From positions 2,046,001 through 2,110,000 of the forward strand of contig NZ_CP047393.1 of assembly GCF_009858175.1 (NCBI RefSeq): DNA of 64,000 bases. Reading direction: 5' to 3'. This document shows positions 15,922 to 24,380 of this stretch, in pieces. Every line of letters starts with the position of its first letter. Position 1 is the stretch's first letter. Made by a program: the position numbers and the translations under genes. Source of the stretch: Pontibacillus sp. HMF3514 (GTDB lineage: Bacteria; Bacillota; Bacilli; Bacillales; BH030062). The notes beneath the pieces were generated by a model. The model worked only from the letters and a program-made list of their open reading frames with translations. It was not told where the DNA came from and ran no database searches.

Positions 15922-16887
15922 TTAAACCGCTATAGGAGCTTTAATTGAAGGATGTGGTTCATACCCTTCTAGAGTAATATCTTCTACATTAAGGTCGAAA
16001 ATACTTTCTTTCTCATCCGATTGTATCTTAAGTGAAGGCATATCCTTTATTTCACGATCCAACTGTGTTTTAACTTGTTCAACATGGTTTGAATAGATAT
16101 GGGCATCCCCTAACGTATGAATGAATTCTCCAACTTGTAATCCACATTCATGTGCAATAAGATGCGTGAGTAAAGCATAGCTTGCAATATTAAAAGGTAC
16201 TCCCAAGAAAATGTCACCACTTCTTTGGTAAAGTTGGCAACTCAGTTTTCCATCAGCTACATAAAACTGAAACAGAACATGGCAAGGTGGTAGCGCAGCA
16301 CGCTCTGGATTAATATCCTCAGGATTCCAAGCTGATACAATTAATCGGCGTGATTCTGGATTGTTTTTAATCATATGGATGACATCTTTCACCTGATCGA
16401 TCACTTCTCCTCGTGATGATTCCCAGGCTCTCCATTGTTTACCATATACATTCCCTAAGTCTCCGTACGTTTTTGCGAATTCATCATCTTGCAAAATACG
16501 GGTCTTAAATGTTTCCATTTCTTGATCATAAAGCTTTTTAAATTCAGGATCTTCTTGACTTTTCAAACCAAAATCAGTCATATCAGGACCATTATACTCT
16601 TCACTCTCAACCCAATTTTTAAATGCCCATTCATTCCATATATTATTGTTATGTTGGAGAAGGTAACGAATATTGGTATCTCCTTTTAAAAACCAAAGTA
16701 GTTCACTTTTTATTAAACGAAAGGGTACACGTTTCGTAGTCAGTAATGGAAACCCTTGTTCTAAATCAAAACGCATTTGATAACCAAAGGTAGACAACGT
16801 TCCAGTACCGGTACGATCACCCTTTGATGCACCATTATGTAAAACATTACGACATAAATCTAAGTAAGCAGATTCACCATATTTCAT
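15922..16887 (-). CDS. thyA: Thymidylate synthase ThyA
   Basis: The 321-residue enzyme has the folate/dUMP loop [17 protein letters not shown] (about 24-40), the catalytic-Cys motif [13 protein letters not shown] near 200, [20 protein letters not shown] and [12 protein letters not shown]. It carries the roughly 50-residue insert (about 85-140) seen in the longer Lactobacillus-type enzymes. It methylates dUMP to dTMP using methylene-tetrahydrofolate. It is co-oriented with folA. Confidence 0.97.
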   Translation of the reverse strand: MKYGESAYLDLCRNVLHNGASKGDRTGTGTLSTFGYQMRFDLEQGFPLLTTKRVPFRLIKSELLWFLKGDTNIRYLLQHNNNIWNEWAFKNWVESEEYNGPDMTDFGLKSQEDPEFKKLYDQEMETFKTRILQDDEFAKTYGDLGNVYGKQWRAWESSRGEVIDQVKDVIHMIKNNPESRRLIVSAWNPEDINPERAALPPCHVLFQFYVADGKLSCQLYQRSGDIFLGVPFNIASYALLTHLIAHECGLQVGEFIHTLGDAHIYSNHVEQVKTQLDREIKDMPSLKIQSDEKESIFDLNVEDITLEGYEPHPSIKAPIAV

Positions 16888-16987
16888 TTATTCCACTCCA
16901 TTCTAAAGCAAATCCAAATTGTTCGATGTGAGCTATTATATCACAGCAAAATAAAAGATTAAGGATAGAAAATTACTTATAAACGTG

Positions 16988-17704
16988 TTAAAATCCAGCA
17001 TTCTTTTTCTTGAAGACTTCCATAAATTTAAACGTTAACGGCGCTTTCCATTTTAGGTGTTTTGATGTAGTAGCATTATAGTAATAGAAGGCAAATGATT
17101 CAGAAAAATATTCTGATATGTAGGAAGAAAAATACTCTCTATTAGGAAACATCGTCTTTACTTCTTCCTGCCATGCTTCTTTAAATTGTTCCTTTTGAGA
17201 ATTAGATAAATGATTATAAACGGTGTGCCCAATTTCATGAAGTTCTAAATTTAAAGAACTATGACCATTACCGGGGGATGAAGAACCAATTTTCGCAGAA
17301 ATTAACCAACCACCGCCTGAACCTGGTACTTCACTCCATGTAACATCCTGTTCCCAACCACGGGGATTTTGCCATTTAAGCGGAAATAATAAGGGCTCAT
17401 CTGTTAAGTTTCCTTTAAACAACCTTATCATTACTCCTTTAGCTTGGAGGAATTGAAGTAAGGGTCGATCAATCCCATCAATCGTTGTGAGCATATCTTC
17501 CATAGATTGTTTGTCTTCCACCTTAGGAGGTACCATGATCATAGACTTAAGAATATCTTCATTTTGAAGAGAGGTAAGTTTGGAGGATTTTTCTCTACTA
17601 ATTGCTTTATTTAAAGTAATTCCTGTAAAAGGTTTCGTAATTTCTATTGACGGAACAATCATACACAATGTAATGATAAATACAGTAACGAAAAAACGAA
17701 GCAT
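16988..17704 (-). CDS. Secreted PPEP/anthrax-lethal-factor-like metalloprotease
   Basis: The 238-residue protein starts with a signal-type segment (MLRFFVTVFIITLCMIVPSI). Its C-terminal half carries LELHEIGHTVYNHLS, a zinc HExxH motif near residue 175, and EYFSESFAFYYYN about 45 residues later, which would supply the third ligand Glu and the following Tyr. This order is that of the ATLF-fold proteases, including clostridial Pro-Pro endopeptidases and anthrax lethal factor domain IV. It is probably exported and may trim cell-surface or secreted proteins. The start was set behind AAAGG. Substrate unknown; it is short for a toxin and has no receptor-binding domain. Confidence 0.72.
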   Translation of the reverse strand: MLRFFVTVFIITLCMIVPSIEITKPFTGITLNKAISREKSSKLTSLQNEDILKSMIMVPPKVEDKQSMEDMLTTIDGIDRPLLQFLQAKGVMIRLFKGNLTDEPLLFPLKWQNPRGWEQDVTWSEVPGSGGGWLISAKIGSSSPGNGHSSLNLELHEIGHTVYNHLSNSQKEQFKEAWQEEVKTMFPNREYFSSYISEYFSESFAFYYYNATTSKHLKWKAPLTFKFMEVFKKKNAGF

Positions 17705-17879
17705 TCCTGTCATCCTTTGACGTTAGTTGAAAAATCTGAATATTCTAACCTCATCATAACATATATTTAAGAGAATAGACTGTCCACTTTATGGATTTTA
17801 TTCCACTTTGGCATAACTAAATGTTTATCATCATATACGTACATTAATCCAAAATTTTTCATGGAAAGGGGTCCTCTAT

Positions 17880-18905
17880 GTGAACTTATCATCAAGGACA
17901 GCTCAAATGACTGTGCTTCATTCCATGACGTATAGTTTTATGATAAGTCAGCCCTTTGCCTATTACTCTGAGTCTTTTTCGAACACCCATACACAGGAAA
18001 AAAAGTCGTTAACAAGCGCTAGAACACTTATGTATGGTCACCACTCTACATCCGTACGCACCTTACAAGAAAAGCTTTACTCCTTATCTTTTTACTCTGG
18101 AGAACAGGATAGTCAGTATGGTGTTTTAACAGAACATGCAGTAAAGTCTTTTCAACTTTCCCACGAACTCCTTCCTACCGGTAGGGCTGATAAGCAAACA
18201 TTAATGTCTATCGATTTGGAAGAGAAGAAGCGAATGATTAAACCACTTGAAAAAATCTCACATACCATTTCTCCTGGGGAATCAAGTCAGGATGTCAAAA
18301 AACTTCAAAAGGCCTTGTCGTTTTATGGTTACTATACCGGAAATGTTGATGGGATTTATGGACCACTTACCTCAAATGCAATTGAGCAATATCAGTTAAA
18401 TCATAAATTAGAAATTGATGAAAACATTAAAAAGTCATTCATTCAATCCTTGTCAAAGAAAATGAAAGACGAAAAACCTAAAATCACACATAAAACTCAA
18501 ACGATAAAAAAAGATCCGAAGAAAGTTGAAGTAAAATCAGTAGGGAATGTTGCATCCATTATTAAAGAGGCCAAAAATTATCTTGGTGTCCCTTATCTTT
18601 GGGGTGGAGAATCTCCAAGAGGATTTGATTGTAGTGGTTATATTCAATACGTCTACCAAAAACAAGATATCATCTTACCTCGTACGGTTCATGAGATTTG
18701 GAATGTAACAACTTCTGTTAAAAAGCTAAGTGTTGGCGATTTTGTCTTTTATGAAACGTATCAGCCTGGACCTTCTCATATGGGGATTTACCTAGGAAAT
18801 GGTCAATTTATTCATGCTGGAGATGACGGAGTAAGCATCAGTAATATGAATAATACTTATTGGAAACAGCGGTACCTTGGAGCTAAACGTATTACGAAAC
18901 AATAA
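17880..18905 (+). CDS. Peptidoglycan endopeptidase: two PG-binding repeats plus NlpC/P60
   Basis: The 341-residue protein has two peptidoglycan-binding type-1 repeats (about 55-105, LQEKLYSLSFYSGEQDSQYG; and about 138-185, LQKALSFYGYYTGNVDGIYG), a Lys-rich linker, and a C-terminal NlpC/P60 domain (about 225-341). That domain has the catalytic Cys in RGFDCSGYIQYVY and His in GPSHMGIYLG, with a further His in QFIHAGDDGV. Such enzymes cleave gamma-D-Glu-diaminopimelate bonds in the wall. The N terminus is only weakly like a signal peptide (HSMTYSFMISQPFAYY). The start is GTG behind AAAGGGG. The gene is monocistronic. Confidence 0.88.
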   Translation: MNLSSRTAQMTVLHSMTYSFMISQPFAYYSESFSNTHTQEKKSLTSARTLMYGHHSTSVRTLQEKLYSLSFYSGEQDSQYGVLTEHAVKSFQLSHELLPTGRADKQTLMSIDLEEKKRMIKPLEKISHTISPGESSQDVKKLQKALSFYGYYTGNVDGIYGPLTSNAIEQYQLNHKLEIDENIKKSFIQSLSKKMKDEKPKITHKTQTIKKDPKKVEVKSVGNVASIIKEAKNYLGVPYLWGGESPRGFDCSGYIQYVYQKQDIILPRTVHEIWNVTTSVKKLSVGDFVFYETYQPGPSHMGIYLGNGQFIHAGDDGVSISNMNNTYWKQRYLGAKRITKQ

Positions 18906-18910
18906 TAAAG

Positions 18911-18947
18911 AACAGACCGTTATGTAAAATACATAACGGTCTGTTTA
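18911..18947. terminator. Bidirectional terminator
   Basis: AACAGACCGTTATGT (18911-18925) pairs with ACATAACGGTCTGTT (18931-18945), a 15-bp stem between convergent genes. The stop of the HD gene lies at its right edge. Confidence 0.85.
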
Positions 18948-19568
18948 GTTGGATGATCCCCATTCAGAGTAAAACTCCTCAAGAAACCTTTGCATAAATT
19001 CATGACGTTCTTGGGCCATGTTTCTTGCAGTTTCTGTATTCATTAAGTCTTTTAGAAGTAGTAACTTATCATAAAAATGTTGAATGGAGGTATTGTTATC
19101 TTTCATCTTTTCATCTTCAGTTGGTGTTGAGTGAATGAGTTGTCCTGCTTTCCCTCCATAGGCAAATGTCCTTGCGATTCCTATTGCCCCAATTGCATCA
19201 AGCCGATCGGCATCTTGGACAATTTTACCTTCTAGCGTTTCTGGAGTTTTATGCTTTCCTCGAAAAGATATATCCTTCATGGCTGATTCAATAGAAAGAA
19301 TCAAATCTTTTGACTCTATTAAAGACTCCAATAACCTTTTTTGTTCTTTAACTGCATTTGCTTGATTATCAACAAGCTTTGCATCCGCTACATCATGTAA
19401 CCATCCTGCAACTTCAGCAACAAACGGATCTCCACCTTCTTTTTTAGCGATACCTTTTGCTACATTTGCAACTCTTTCCATATGCCAATAATCATGCCCT
19501 GTCGGCTCTCCTTGAAATCGCTCATATATAAAAGAGCGAATTTCTCTTAAAACTTTCTCATGAGTAAT
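18945..19568 (-). CDS. HD-domain phosphohydrolase, YpgQ-like, probable ATT start
   Basis: The first ATG in this frame is at 19481, but starting there would remove the conserved first His motif GHDYWHMERV, which is encoded just upstream in the same open frame. Reading back, there is no ATG, GTG or TTG before the stop of the preceding gene at 19586-19584. A GGGAGG lies eight bases before an ATT codon at 19568, giving 207 residues, close to B. subtilis YpgQ (205). The HD dyad is WLHDVAD, with a later Asp in VQDADRLDAIGAIGI. YpgQ-type proteins are metal-dependent pyrophosphatases acting on nucleotides. The neighbour yunF/ypgR-type arrangement supports co-transcription. Confidence 0.78.
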   Translation of the reverse strand: MTHEKVLREIRSFIYERFQGEPTGHDYWHMERVANVAKGIAKKEGGDPFVAEVAGWLHDVADAKLVDNQANAVKEQKRLLESLIESKDLILSIESAMKDISFRGKHKTPETLEGKIVQDADRLDAIGAIGIARTFAYGGKAGQLIHSTPTEDEKMKDNNTSIQHFYDKLLLLKDLMNTETARNMAQERHEFMQRFLEEFYSEWGSSN

Positions 19569-19583
19569 TTTATAAACCTCCCA

Positions 19584-20435
19584 TTAATCGAATAGATCCA
19601 TTTGTCTTGGGTTTAAATCATGATAAGATATGCCTAACATATTGATAAACGTCTTTGCATTTGGTGCAGCATCTCCGCCTGAGTTGTTATTAAATAAAAT
19701 CGTAATATCAGGCGTGATTCGTTGTAATTCAAGAACCCGTTCTTTCCATTCACGTAACTCTTCCTCATTATAGTTGTATAAGAAACGAACTTCTCTCCAA
19801 TCCTCACGTCCGTTTTTATTCCACCCGTGTGTATTCCTTCCATGAAATCGAACGAGTGTTTTCTCATGATGTGTTGGCTCCAGTATTCGAGGTACTGAAC
19901 CTTCTCCTGCTTGAGGCTCATCACAAATAGAATGGATCCAATTTTCTTCTCTCATAAATTTAAGCGTTTGTTCTTTATATTCTGGTAAGAACCATGTGCG
20001 ATTTCGAAATTCTAGGGCTAAAGGTAAGTCGCCCATTAACTTTCGGATCACCCGTAATTTTTGCACATTTTCTTTTGACACGTTAAACCATGGAGGAAAT
20101 TGAAATAGGACACACTTTAACTTTCCTGCTTCTATAACTGGTTGAATAGATTCCTTGTAAGCTTGAAACATCTCTTTCACTTCATCAGATGTCATTTTTT
20201 CTCGATTATGTCCGGTCATTTTATTGTAGGCTTTAATTACGAATGAGAAAGAATCTGGTGTTTCACGAACCCACTTTTCATAATTTTTCTGAGGTTGTAT
20301 GGCATAAAATGCACTATCAACTTCTACTACCGGAAAATGGGAAGCATAGACGGACAATTTATCCTGTGGAGATATTGAAGCATCATAAAGCTTAGCATGA
20401 TCCCCCCATCCCGTTAATCCAATGGAAATATTCAT
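19584..20435 (-). CDS. yunF: DUF72 family protein
   Basis: The 283-residue protein has the DUF72 (YecE) TIM-barrel-like pattern: ISIGLTGWGDH at the start, FPVVEVDSAFYA, FSFVIKAYNKMTGH, LKCVLFQFPPWF, LALEFRNRTWF and FNNNSGGDAAPNAKTF. The family is widespread and biochemically undefined; a nuclease or isomerase-like fold has been proposed but not shown. It is upstream of the HD hydrolase with 15 bases between stop and inferred start, so the two form an operon. Confidence 0.85.
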   Translation of the reverse strand: MNISIGLTGWGDHAKLYDASISPQDKLSVYASHFPVVEVDSAFYAIQPQKNYEKWVRETPDSFSFVIKAYNKMTGHNREKMTSDEVKEMFQAYKESIQPVIEAGKLKCVLFQFPPWFNVSKENVQKLRVIRKLMGDLPLALEFRNRTWFLPEYKEQTLKFMREENWIHSICDEPQAGEGSVPRILEPTHHEKTLVRFHGRNTHGWNKNGREDWREVRFLYNYNEEELREWKERVLELQRITPDITILFNNNSGGDAAPNAKTFINMLGISYHDLNPRQMDLFD

Positions 20436-20532
20436 AGTACAGATAACTCCTTGATATGTATTCCTTTCTATCTTATAGAAGATTTAAAAAGCTTGTAAAG
20501 AATAAGGAACTAATCAGATACTTATCCAAGAC

Positions 20533-21078
20533 AAGCCCCCTTATCTGGAAGACTTGATTTCGAGATAACGTGCGGTAGAGGTCCGTTGACGAAAAAAGAG
20601 TAAGGGGTTCATTGAAACGGCGATACTCCTGTGGAAGACCGTCCGAGCCTCCTCGTTCACTCCGTTCTCTGCGGGGTCTCGGCCGCCCTTTCTACCACTG
20701 GAGTTCGCCGTTTCCTTCACCCCTTGCTGTTATGGAGGTTAACGGACCCATAGCTGTAGTGGACCTCACATTAAAGTTAGGTAATCCAAAACCTCTAAAT
20801 AGCTTTCTATAAGAGCTCTACTTAACTTCAGATACTGAATTAGGCAAGATCATTCGTCTGCGGTTCCGTTTATCTCAATAACGCCAATGTGGGCTGGGAA
20901 ATGGGTTGACTCCAGCGGTCAAACGGGCTAGCGAGACCCCGCAAGGAGCGAATAGCGGATGAGGAGGCTCGATAGTTCGTCCGCAGGAAAGCAACCCATT
21001 TCCCAGCCCACCCGCTCTCTATTTGGCAACGGAACCACTCTACGCCTTATTCCAGATAACTACCATATAACCGAATAA
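20533..21078 (+). repeat. Composite palindromic repeat element C
   Basis: This fills most of the gap 20436-21170. Order: left end AGCCCCCTTATCTGGAAGAC, palindrome P1 (20580-20748), a linker unrelated to that of A/B, palindrome P2 (20862-21036), and right end TTATTCCAGATAACTACC. P2 inner arms are 20889-20908 (GTGGGCTGGGAAATGGGTTG) and 20992-21011, perfectly complementary although they differ from copy A at three positions. Left and right ends share TTATCTGGAA in inverted orientation. Open frames over the palindromes are not genes. Confidence 0.87.
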
Positions 21079-21122
21079 GATCTTTACAAGCACTTTATTA
21101 CATTAAATATTCTAACCTTTAT

Positions 21123-21160
21123 AAAAAAGCTCTGCCACGCAATGCGCAACAGAACTTTTT
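21123..21160 (-). terminator. Terminator of fhs
   Basis: On the minus strand AAGTTCTG and CAGAGCTT bracket a GCGCATTGCG loop, followed by TTTTTT. It lies just after the fhs stop. Confidence 0.78.
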
Positions 21161-21170
21161 GACTTATCCT

Positions 21171-22841
21171 CTAGAACAATCCTAAAGCTTTTCCATTTTC
21201 ATCTACATCCATATTTAATGCAGCAGGTTTCTTAGGAAGACCAGGCATTGTCATAACATCACCTGTTAACGCCACGATAAACCCTGCACCAATAGATGGG
21301 CTGAATTCACGAATTGTAATTGTGAAGTCAGTTGGTCTTCCAAGTAATGTAGGATCATCAGATAACGAATACTGAGTCTTCGCCATACAAATCGGTAAAT
21401 TTGTCCAACCAAGTTGTTCGAACTGGTCTAATTGCTTCTTGGCCTTGCTTGAATATTCAACACCAGAAGCACCATACACTTTTTGAGCAATCTTTAATAT
21501 TTTATCTTCAATGCTATCTTCTAAATCATAAATACGTTTAAAATCCTTAGAAGCGTTCTCAACAGTATCTACAACTTTTTCAGCAAGATCAATTCCACCT
21601 TGACCACCATTTGCATGGACTTCAGTTAAGGAAATATGAACTCCTTTTTCTTCGCACCATTTCTGAATATAACTTAATTCCTCATCTGTATCTGTTGGGA
21701 AACGGTTTAAAGCGATCACATACGGAAGACCATATTCAGAGATTGTATCCATATGCTTTGCAAGGTTTTCCATTCCTTGTTTTAACGCTTCTATATTCTC
21801 ATAGCTTAGTTCATCTTTAGCTACTCCACCATGCATCTTAAGGGCTCTAGCTGTCGCAACAATAACGACTGCATCTGGTTCAAACTCTCCAGCACGTGTT
21901 TTGATATCTAAAAACTTTTCAGCACCAAGGTCAGCTCCAAACCCAGCTTCTGTAATAACGTAATCTCCTAATTTGGCAGCAATATTCGTTGCCATGACAC
22001 TGTTACATCCATGTGCAATGTTTGCAAAAGGACCCCCGTGAATGATAGCTGGTGTATTTTCAATCGTTTGTACTAAGTTAGGTTTTAAAGCATCTTTTAA
22101 TAACAAGGTTAGGGCACCTTCCATTCCCAATTCCTTAACGGTTACAGGCTTATCATCATATGTATATCCAAAGACAATTTCACTTAAGCGACGTTTTAAG
22201 TCCTGTAAGTCCTTTGCTAAACATAAAATGGCCATGATCTCTGATGCAACTGAAATGTTAAATCCATCTTCACGAGGAACACCTCGTAATGGGCCACCAA
22301 GACCGACGACGACTTGTCGAAGGGCGCGATCATTAAGATCAACAACACGTTTCCATCCCACTTTACGAGCATCGATATTTAATTCGTTACCACGGTGAAT
22401 ATGATTATCGATAAAAGCGGATAAAGCATTATTAGCTGTTGTTATAGCATGGATATCACCAGTAAAGTGAAGGTTGATATCCTCCATTGGAAGTACTTGA
22501 GAATAACCACCACCAGCAGCGCCACCTTTGATCCCCATGGTTGGACCTAATGACGGCTCACGTAATGCAATAATGGTTTTCTTATTAATTCTATTCATAG
22601 CTTGACCTAATCCGACTGTTACAGTAGATTTCCCCTCGCCAGCAGGTGTAGGATTAATGGCTGTTACAAGAACAACCTTTCCATTAGGACGATCATGTAA
22701 TTTCTCTAAAAGTGAATCAGATAATTTAGCTTTATAATGTCCATAAGGCTCCCAATCTTCAAGGTCTAAATGTAACCCTTCTGCTATTTCTTGGATCGGC
22801 TTCATTTTGGCTTCTTGCGCAATTTGAATATCTGTTTTCAT
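21171..22841 (-). CDS. fhs: Formate-tetrahydrofolate ligase
   Basis: The 556-residue enzyme shows the ATP-binding [18 protein letters not shown] motif (about 65-82), [21 protein letters not shown] split over the active site, [20 protein letters not shown], and [15 protein letters not shown]. It makes 10-formyl-tetrahydrofolate from formate, ATP and THF for purine synthesis. Complete length for the family. A candidate CcpA cre site is about 90 bases upstream. Monocistronic with its own terminator. Confidence 0.97.
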   Translation of the reverse strand: MKTDIQIAQEAKMKPIQEIAEGLHLDLEDWEPYGHYKAKLSDSLLEKLHDRPNGKVVLVTAINPTPAGEGKSTVTVGLGQAMNRINKKTIIALREPSLGPTMGIKGGAAGGGYSQVLPMEDINLHFTGDIHAITTANNALSAFIDNHIHRGNELNIDARKVGWKRVVDLNDRALRQVVVGLGGPLRGVPREDGFNISVASEIMAILCLAKDLQDLKRRLSEIVFGYTYDDKPVTVKELGMEGALTLLLKDALKPNLVQTIENTPAIIHGGPFANIAHGCNSVMATNIAAKLGDYVITEAGFGADLGAEKFLDIKTRAGEFEPDAVVIVATARALKMHGGVAKDELSYENIEALKQGMENLAKHMDTISEYGLPYVIALNRFPTDTDEELSYIQKWCEEKGVHISLTEVHANGGQGGIDLAEKVVDTVENASKDFKRIYDLEDSIEDKILKIAQKVYGASGVEYSSKAKKQLDQFEQLGWTNLPICMAKTQYSLSDDPTLLGRPTDFTITIREFSPSIGAGFIVALTGDVMTMPGLPKKPAALNMDVDENGKALGLF

Positions 22842-22928
22842 ATCGTTACCCCTTTCTCATTAACTCTCCCTTATTTTAACGTAATATCCAATAAAAACAG
22901 AGTCAAATCCATTATAAATAAAATATTT

Positions 22929-22942
22929 TGTAAACGCTACCA
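22929..22942. promoter_or_regulatory. Candidate CcpA cre site upstream of fhs
   Basis: TGTAAACGCTACCA matches the cre consensus TGWAANCGNTNWCA at all positions but one. It lies just upstream of TATAAT on the minus strand (22916-22911), a possible fhs -10 box. Carbon-catabolite control of fhs is inferred. Confidence 0.5.
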
Positions 22943-23004
22943 AAGCTCTTACAACAATACTTTTTATTGTTATTTAATTTTTTAGTTAATTACCTTCTCT
23001 AATG

Positions 23005-23033
23005 TTGACTCACTTATTAAAATACGCTATATT
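23005..23033 (+). promoter_or_regulatory. Strong promoter of the csp leader
   Basis: TTGACT (23005-23010), a 17-base spacer and TATATT (23028-23033) form a near-consensus sigma-A promoter. The predicted start near 23040 gives a leader of about 160 bases before csp. Confidence 0.8.
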
Positions 23034-23070
23034 GAACATAAGCAAAGAAGATAAGCGGATTCATGAAAGA

Positions 23071-23137
23071 AAGGTAACTTCTATAGAAGTGGTCCAGGAT
23101 TTTGTGGTCCTCCATTTCTTGCGGAGTTACCTTTTTT
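23071..23137 (+). terminator. Leader hairpin with T6 upstream of csp
   Basis: Three stacked stems fit: AAGGTAACT (23071) with AGTTACCTT, AGAAGTGG (23085) with CCATTTCT (one G-T pair), and AGGA with TCCT at the tip. Six T follow directly. RNA from the upstream promoter would either stop here as a ~95-base small RNA or read on into csp, so it could be an attenuator. Confidence 0.65.
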
Positions 23138-23199
23138 GGTCTAGCGTTTTCTTTGTATTACCACGTATCACGTGAAAGCTTTTAGGAGGATTTGTTACA

Positions 23200-23400
23200 A
23201 TGGAAAACGGTACAGTAAAATGGTTCAACGCAGAAAAAGGCTATGGTTTCATTCAAGTTGAAGGTGGAAATGATGTATTCGTACACTATTCTGCAATCAA
23301 CGAAGAAGGATTCAAAACACTTGAAGAAGGTCAAAGCGTAACTTTCGAAATCGTTGAAGGCGACCGCGGACCTCAAGCAGCGAACGTAACTAAAAACTAA
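23200..23400 (+). CDS. cspD: Cold-shock protein CspB/CspD type
   Basis: The 66-residue protein has both RNA-binding motifs, [10 protein letters not shown] and DVFVHYSAI, plus the start [17 protein letters not shown]. It is a five-strand OB-fold RNA chaperone. TTAGGAGGA precedes the ATG. The long leader with a terminator-like hairpin is described separately. Gene order (thyA...csp...RNase H) agrees with the cspD region of B. subtilis, so the cspD symbol is by position and is less certain than the family. Confidence 0.93.
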   Translation: MENGTVKWFNAEKGYGFIQVEGGNDVFVHYSAINEEGFKTLEEGQSVTFEIVEGDRGPQAANVTKN

Positions 23401-23418
23401 AAAAAATTACCTATAAAG

Positions 23419-23451
23419 ACAGCGGTCATCCTTCTGGATACCGCTGTTTTT
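23419..23451 (+). terminator. Terminator of csp
   Basis: ACAGCGGT pairs with ACCGCTGT, with inner ATCC/GGAT, followed by TTTTT. Confidence 0.88.
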
Positions 23452-23474
23452 CACGTATAGGGAGTGGTATACAC

Positions 23475-23873
23475 ATGATTGAGGTTTATATAGATGGAGC
23501 TTCTAAAGGAGATCCGGGACCAAGCGGTGCTGGTGTATATATTAAAAATGGCAAAGAACAGTATTCTTACTCTTTTCCAATTGGGGTATTATCGAATCAT
23601 GAGGCAGAGTTTACAGCACTAATCAAGGCACTTGAGGTTTGTCAAAAGGACTTCCCCGATGAAATTTTAAGTGTTCGGTCTGATTCAAAATTAGTGGTTG
23701 ATTCAATAGAAAAATCAAATACGAAACAAGAACGTTTCCTCCCCTATTTAAGAAATGCTGAAGAACTGAGCGAAACATTTCCTTATTTTTTCATTAAATG
23801 GATTCCCGATAAACAAAATAAACACGCTGATGAATTAGCTCGAAAAGCCATCCATGACCAGCCACAATCATAA
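23475..23873 (+). CDS. RNase HI-like protein
   Basis: The 132-residue protein has the RNase H fold with all four acidic positions present: Asp in YIDGASKGDPGPSGAG, Glu in NHEAEFTAL, Asp in RSDSKLVVDS and Asp in KHADELARKA. It therefore looks catalytically competent and could remove RNA from RNA-DNA hybrids. It lacks the basic protrusion of E. coli RNase HI and any hybrid-binding domain. GGAGTGG precedes the ATG. It follows csp after a terminator. Confidence 0.88.
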   Translation: MIEVYIDGASKGDPGPSGAGVYIKNGKEQYSYSFPIGVLSNHEAEFTALIKALEVCQKDFPDEILSVRSDSKLVVDSIEKSNTKQERFLPYLRNAEELSETFPYFFIKWIPDKQNKHADELARKAIHDQPQS

Positions 23874-23894
23874 TGATATGGGTTGGTCTTTTTT
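23856..23894 (+). terminator. Terminator of the RNase HI-like gene
   Basis: GACCAGCC (23856-23863) pairs with GGTTGGTC (23881-23888, one G-T pair), then TTTTTT. The stem begins inside the end of the coding sequence. Confidence 0.75.
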
Positions 23895-23952
23895 ATATAG
23901 TAAACATTCCTTTATTCAAATAAACTTCTTACCAATAATTAATCAAGATAAG

Positions 23953-23984
23953 AAATGGCTCTCTTCTTCTGAAGACAGCCATTT
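23953..23984 (-). terminator. Hairpin 3' of the 24.0-kb gene
   Basis: AAATGGCT and AGCCATTT bracket an inner CTTC/GAAG stem. The T tract on the minus strand is weak (TTTCTT), so terminator strength is uncertain. Confidence 0.5.
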
Positions 23985-24015
23985 ACCTATACATTAACTT
24001 TAATTAACTACATGA

Positions 24016-24336
24016 TTAACTCTTAGTAATATTACTATTTAATCGATGTCCATTAAAATTATATTTAGAAATCCCCTTTTGTTCCAACAATTGCCAAACT
24101 TCTTTTCGAGAAGATGGTTGATTTTCACTTAAATACTCTAATACACCTAAAAAGAAACTTCCCACAAACCTAAACTGAAATTGAAGTGTAACTTTTAAAG
24201 CCAAAATTACAAGCCAATCTTCTGAGTTTGTATAATGTTTCCCTAAATATATAAAATGAATATCCTTATCGGTTAAGCGAAAGCCTTTTGTCCATAAATC
24301 TTCAATGAAATAACCGAGTGATTTCGATTGCGCCAT
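24016..24336 (-). CDS. Conserved hypothetical protein, possibly DUF6123
   Basis: The 106-residue protein starts MAQSKSLGYFIEDLWTKGF and contains LTDKDIHFIYLGKHYTNSED, FRFVGSFFLGVLEYLSENQ and RKEVWQLLEQKGISKYNFNG. It looks mainly helical and soluble. The pattern recalls an uncharacterised Bacillaceae family (DUF6123), but I am not certain. The start was placed behind AAAGGA; the ATG three codons earlier overlaps it. No function is inferred. Confidence 0.55.
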   Translation of the reverse strand: MAQSKSLGYFIEDLWTKGFRLTDKDIHFIYLGKHYTNSEDWLVILALKVTLQFQFRFVGSFFLGVLEYLSENQPSSRKEVWQLLEQKGISKYNFNGHRLNSNITKS

Positions 24337-24380
24337 TCTGAACATCCTTTATTCTGTCTAGATTAATCCAAAGAATCCTA

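Noticed and set aside
16489-16689. Plus-strand frame antisense to thyA
   Set aside because: It is fully inside thyA with no start signals; a shadow.
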